NCBI RefSeq assembly: GCF_051962475.1
Contig: NZ_JBQCCF010000020.1
Location: forward strand, 1-64,000
Direction: 5' to 3'
Source of the DNA: Dyella_A sp051962475
GTDB taxonomy: Bacteria > Pseudomonadota > Gammaproteobacteria > Xanthomonadales > Rhodanobacteraceae
DNA length: 64,000 nucleotides
In this document: positions 59,937-64,000 of the stretch, in pieces
How the letters are laid out: every line of letters begins with the position of its first letter
Position numbering within the stretch: position 1 is the stretch's first letter
Made by a program: the position numbers and the translations under genes
The notes under the pieces: generated by a model
Told to the model about the DNA's origin: nothing
What the model saw: only the letters and a program-made list of their open reading frames with translations
The model's database searches: none

Positions 59937-62900
59937 ATGTCCAATCGTTCGACCAAGCAGCGTGCCCTGGCGCGCCTTTCGTCGTTGTGTGGTTCGCCGC
60001 GGGTCTGGCTGATGCTGTTGGCCTTGTTGGCCATCACCCCGAGCGCGGCCCACGCTGCTTGCGGAACCTTCAACGTTCCCGATGCAAACACCACTCCTTC
60101 GACCTCACCGATGGCGGCAGGCGGAACCATCACGATCAATGTCGGCACGATGTGTGATCCGTTCGGTCTCAACCCCTACCCGAGTGGGAACACCACCAAC
60201 CCCAGCCATGGCAGTGTCAGCGTGGATGCGGCCGCTGGCGTCATCACTTACACCAACGATGGCTTGGGCGCGACCAGCGACTCGTTCGTGGTGGCTGATG
60301 CGAGTGGCAATCCTTTTACCGTGAACGTCGCGATCGGCGCCGCCACCAGCCCCATCACCGTTTCCCCTACCTCGCTGCCGACACCGCAGGTGGGCACCAG
60401 CTATTCGCAGACTCTTTCGTCAAGCGGCGGGACGGCGCCCTACAGCTACGCCTTGACCGCCGGTTCGTTGCCTTCGGGCCTGAGCCTCTCCGGCAGCACG
60501 ATCAGCGGCACGCCGAACCAGGCCGGCTCGTATTCCGCCACGATCACCGTCACCGACAATGTCGGTACGACCGGTACCAAGTCGTACACCGTCACGGTGC
60601 CCAATCCCTCTTCGGGAATCACGGTCGCCGCACCGCCCACCGCTGCGTTGAATACGCCCTACAGTTACGACCTCAATGCGAACACGTCCGGGGCGCTGGC
60701 GCCGTATACGTACTCGCTGACCACCGGTGCGCTGCCTCCCGGCCTGACGCTCAGCGGCACCACCATCAGCGGCACGCCCACCTCGGTTGGCACGTACAAC
60801 TTCAGCCTGACGGTCACCGATGCTAGCCCCGGGCCGGGCGGCCCGTACTTCAAGTCGGTCAACCTGAGCATCACGGTGCAGAACATCCCGCCGGTCGCCA
60901 ACTCGGTGAGCGCGACGGTGGCCTATGACAGCGCCAGCAATCCGGTCACGCTGAACATCACCGGCGGTGCGGCCACTTCGGTGGCCATCGGGACGGCTGC
61001 GTCGCACGGCACGGCCACGGCCAGCGGCACCTCGATCACTTATACGCCAACCACCGGTTACGCCGGCCCCGACAGCTTTACCTATACGGCCACCAACGGT
61101 GCCGGCACCTCGTCACCGGCTACGGCGACCATCACGGTGTCCCCGCCGACCCTCGTCTATACGCCAGCTGCCCCGCCTCATGCTTCTGCTGGCGTGGCAT
61201 ACAGCCACTCCATCGCCGGTGCCAGCGGCGGTGCCGCGCCGTATACCTACGCGGTGACTTCCGGTTCCCTGCCAACAGGGCTGGCCCTGGCCAGCGACGG
61301 CACACTCAGCGGCACCGCGACCGCGGCCGGCACGTTCAATTTCACCGTGACGGCGACGGACAGCTCGACCGGCACCGGACCGTTTTCCATCGGATCGGGA
61401 GTGACGCTGGTAGTCGATGCGCCGACGATCCTGATCGCCCCGGCGACGCTTCCGAACGGCACGTTCAACACCGCGTACAGCCAGACCGTCACGGCCTCGG
61501 GTGGCACCGCGCCCTACAGCTATGCGGTGACGACAGGCAGCCTGCCGAACGGTCTCTCGCTGTCGAGCACGGGTGCGTTGAGCGGTACTCCTACCCAGGC
61601 GGGTGATTACCCGATCACCATCACGGCGACCGATTCGACTACCGGCGCAGCCGCGCCATACACCGGTTCTCAGAGCTACACACTGCATATCGACGGGCCG
61701 GCGATCACGGTTGCGCCCGGCACCGTGCCGAATGCGACGGTAGGCACGGCTTACAGCCAGACGCTGTCTGCCTCTGGTGGCACGGCGCCATATACCTTCG
61801 CTGCCACCGGCAGCGTACCGCCCGGCCTGACCCTCAGCGCCGGCGGCACCTTGTCTGGCACGCCGACCACCGCGGGCGACTTCAGCTTTACCGCCACGGC
61901 CACCGATGCGGACAGCTTTACCGGTAACCAGGCTTATACGGTGCACGTGACGGCCATCGCACCGGCCGCACCCACCGGAGCCAGCGCCACGGCCGGAGAT
62001 ACCCAGGCGTCCGTCAGCTTCGCGGCGCCGACGAATACCGGCGGCGCGCCGATCAGCAGCTACACCGTGACTTCCAGCCCCGGTGGCTTCACCGCCACGG
62101 GGTCGGCCAGCCCGATTACGGTGACCGGCCTGACCAACGGCACGGCCTATACCTTCACTGTAACCGCGACCAACACAGCGGGCACCGGGCCAGCGTCGAC
62201 ACCGTCCAACGCCGTCACGCCAAAGGGCGCCCAGACCATCACCTTCAACAACCCCGGCACGCAGAACTTCGGCACCACACCGACACTGAGCGCCACGGCC
62301 AGCTCCGGACTCACGCCGACCTTCAGTTCGCAGACCACCGGGGTCTGCACCATCACCAGCGGTGGTGCGTTGACTTTCCTCTCGGCCGGTACGTGCACCA
62401 TCTCGGCGGATCAGGCCGGCGACGGCACTTACCTCGCGGCACCGACGGTCACGCAGAGTTTCACGGTGGCCGCGGTGGTTCCGGGTGCGCCGACCATCGG
62501 TACCGCCAGTGCAGGTGACGCGCAGGCCACCGTGTCTTTCGCGACACCGGCGAGCAACGGCGGCGCGGCCATCACCGGCTACACCGTGACCTCCAATCCC
62601 GGTGGCATCACCGGTACCGGGGCAACGAGCCCGATCACCGTGACCGGCCTGACCAACGGTACGGCCTACACCTTCACGGTGACCGCCACCAACAGCGCCG
62701 GTACGGGCAGCGCCTCCGCCGCGTCCAATAGCGTTACCCCGCTCGGCACGCAGACGATCACGTTCAACAACCCCGGTTCGCAGAACTTCGGCACGTCGCC
62801 GCAGATGGTCGCCTCGGCCAGTTCGGGATTGACGGTGAGCTTCAGCTCGACCACCAGCGCAATCTGCACCGTGACCTCGGCGGGCGCGCTCACGACCGTG

Positions 62901-64000
62901 GCGCCGGGCACGTGCACCATCCAGGCGGATCAGTCGGGCAACGGCGCCTACCAGCCTGCGCCATCGGTAACGCAGTCCTTCGCCATCGTGGTGCCCGGCG
63001 GTGCCGTGTCATTCAGCACGGCCTCGCCGCTGCCCGGTGCCACTGCCGAGACCGCCTATTCGCAGACCATCACCGCTTCCGGCGGGGCGACGCCGTACAC
63101 CTTCAGCTTGGTCGGCGGCGCGCTGCCGACTGGCGTGACGTTCTCTTCGTCGGGCGTGCTGTATGGAACGCCCCTGGCGAGCGGCACATTCAACTTCACG
63201 CTTCGGGTGACGGACGCTGCGACCCAGACGGCCGACACGGCCTACCAGCTGACAGTCGCCGCCCCGACGATCGCGCTGGCACCGGCCACGCTGCCGGGTG
63301 GCCAGGTCGCCCAAGCCTATGCGCAGACGCTTTCGGCCAGCGGCGGCGTGGCGCCCTACACCTTTGCGGTGACGACAGGCGCACTGCCGGCAGGCCTGAC
63401 GCTCAGCGCGGCCGGTACGCTCTCCGGCACGCCGACCGCCGCGGGCAGCTTCAACATCACGGTGACGGCAACCGATCAGCACGGCTTCCAGGGCTCGCAG
63501 GCCTACACGCTCGGCATCAACCAGCCAGTGCCGGTTGCCGTGGATGACGCTGCCAGCGTCAACTCGAATGGTCATGTCACGGTTGCCGTGACCGCAAACG
63601 ACAGTGGCCCGATCACCAGCATCTCCATCACGCAGCAACCGACGCACGGTACCGCCACCGTCAGTGGGCTCGATGTGGTGTACAGCCCGGCGGCCAACTA
63701 CTTCGGCAGCGACACGCTGAAATACACGGCGACAGGGCCCGGCGGCACCTCAGGCGCCGCGACGGTATCGATCACCGTGGTTCCGGGTGCGGTGCCGGTG
63801 GCGGCTGCGCAGACTGCCAAGGTCCTGGCCGGCAAGTCCGTCACCATCCATGCGGCGGCGGGCGCGACCAACGGTCCCTTCACCGGTGCAGCCATCACCT
63901 CCGCACCCACCTCGGGAACGGCGGTGGTTCAAGGTACCGACATCGTCTACACCGCGGATCCGAATGCCTCCGGTACGTTCGGCCTGGACTACACGCTGAG
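59937..64000 (+). CDS. Giant exported Ig-repeat protein (3' end outside window)
   Basis: At least 1,354 residues, open to the window's end. A signal peptide (VWLMLLALLAITPSAAHA) is followed by repeated beta-sandwich domains: He_PIG putative Ig domains (GTSYSQTLSSSGGTAPYSYA, then LPSGLSLSGSTISGTP), cadherin-like/Big_9 domains (ANSVSATVAYDS, TYTPTTGYAGPDSFTYTA) and fibronectin III-like domains (AYTFTVTATNTAGTG, twice). It should be a long cell-surface or secreted fibre, perhaps an adhesin. Repeats are similar but not identical in DNA. The plain Sec signal and the divergent collar genes give no clue to its exporter. The start follows AGGGG. Confidence 0.88.
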   Translation, partial: MSNRSTKQRALARLSSLCGSPRVWLMLLALLAITPSAAHAACGTFNVPDANTTPSTSPMAAGGTITINVGTMCDPFGLNPYPSGNTTNPSHGSVSVDAAAGVITYTNDGLGATSDSFVVADASGNPFTVNVAIGAATSPITVSPTSLPTPQVGTSYSQTLSSSGGTAPYSYALTAGSLPSGLSLSGSTISGTPNQAGSYSATITVTDNVGTTGTKSYTVTVPNPSSGITVAAPPTAALNTPYSYDLNANTSGALAPYTYSLTTGALPPGLTLSGTTISGTPTSVGTYNFSLTVTDASPGPGGPYFKSVNLSITVQNIPPVANSVSATVAYDSASNPVTLNITGGAATSVAIGTAASHGTATASGTSITYTPTTGYAGPDSFTYTATNGAGTSSPATATITVSPPTLVYTPAAPPHASAGVAYSHSIAGASGGAAPYTYAVTSGSLPTGLALASDGTLSGTATAAGTFNFTVTATDSSTGTGPFSIGSGVTLVVDAPTILIAPATLPNGTFNTAYSQTVTASGGTAPYSYAVTTGSLPNGLSLSSTGALSGTPTQAGDYPITITATDSTTGAAAPYTGSQSYTLHIDGPAITVAPGTVPNATVGTAYSQTLSASGGTAPYTFAATGSVPPGLTLSAGGTLSGTPTTAGDFSFTATATDADSFTGNQAYTVHVTAIAPAAPTGASATAGDTQASVSFAAPTNTGGAPISSYTVTSSPGGFTATGSASPITVTGLTNGTAYTFTVTATNTAGTGPASTPSNAVTPKGAQTITFNNPGTQNFGTTPTLSATASSGLTPTFSSQTTGVCTITSGGALTFLSAGTCTISADQAGDGTYLAAPTVTQSFTVAAVVPGAPTIGTASAGDAQATVSFATPASNGGAAITGYTVTSNPGGITGTGATSPITVTGLTNGTAYTFTVTATNSAGTGSASAASNSVTPLGTQTITFNNPGSQNFGTSPQMVASASSGLTVSFSSTTSAICTVTSAGALTTVAPGTCTIQADQSGNGAYQPAPSVTQSFAIVVPGGAVSFSTASPLPGATAETAYSQTITASGGATPYTFSLVGGALPTGVTFSSSGVLYGTPLASGTFNFTLRVTDAATQTADTAYQLTVAAPTIALAPATLPGGQVAQAYAQTLSASGGVAPYTFAVTTGALPAGLTLSAAGTLSGTPTAAGSFNITVTATDQHGFQGSQAYTLGINQPVPVAVDDAASVNSNGHVTVAVTANDSGPITSISITQQPTHGTATVSGLDVVYSPAANYFGSDTLKYTATGPGGTSGAATVSITVVPGAVPVAAAQTAKVLAGKSVTIHAAAGATNGPFTGAAITSAPTSGTAVVQGTDIVYTADPNASGTFGLDYTL

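Overview
The window is high-GC gamma-proteobacterial DNA, most likely from the Xanthomonadales and within them a Rhodanobacter/Dyella/Luteibacter-like member of the Rhodanobacteraceae. The support is indirect: a split adenosylcobalamin-dependent ribonucleotide reductase, many TonB-dependent receptors, Xanthomonad-style REP hairpins, and a lasso-peptide cluster of the xanthomonin/rhodanodin type. The genus is an inference. I see no rRNA, convincing tRNA, CRISPR array, transposase or integrase.

Positions 1-18,134 look like core chromosome. The minus strand carries an M1 aminopeptidase lipoprotein, then a TPR-sulfotransferase, a TonB receptor and an aspartyl beta-hydroxylase that may form a unit. 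An M17 aminopeptidase, a HAD phosphatase, a phosphate-binding-like protein fused to LysM, and a DegP-type protease follow. The plus strand then carries a class II ribonucleotide reductase in two pieces (NrdJa, NrdJb) with a lysine/alanine-rich histone H1-like gene between them.

Positions about 18,160-25,400 are an AT-richer accessory island. It opens with a tightly overlapping operon (DUF262 protein, HEPN protein, cytosine-5 methyltransferase) facing an HNH endonuclease, which looks like a restriction or anti-phage module. Two unrecognised proteins and a papain-like amidase with a zinc-finger tail follow.

Positions about 25,500-34,730 form a complete-looking lasso-peptide locus and are the main find. 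It has two XRE repressor-like genes with shared palindromic operators, a TonB receptor, an Atxe2-type isopeptidase, and, convergent to these, a cyclase (C), a fused RRE-protease (B) and a 48-residue precursor (A), with a GntR regulator beyond. The predicted core starts with Gly and has Glu at position 7. That implies the rare seven-residue ring of the xanthomonins, and the core ends in a similar PGIS-acidic tail.

Positions 35,200-53,060 hold a secreted four-cysteine protein, a 7TM histidine kinase with an OmpR-type regulator, a two-partner secretion pair (TpsB and a 1,978-residue haemagglutinin-like TpsA), a small membrane protein, a VOC protein and several lipoproteins. Three dispersed repeats here end in a sequence resembling the right half of an integron attC site, and two gene remnants are associated with them. 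Positions 53,240-64,000 carry a lipoprotein, a large exported protein with a CxxCH haem motif, an unrecognised small protein, and a cluster of three phage-tail-collar (MdpB-like) proteins with a GNAT acetyltransferase and a DUF6916 protein. Divergent from the cluster is a giant exported protein of repeated Ig-like domains that runs off the end of the window.
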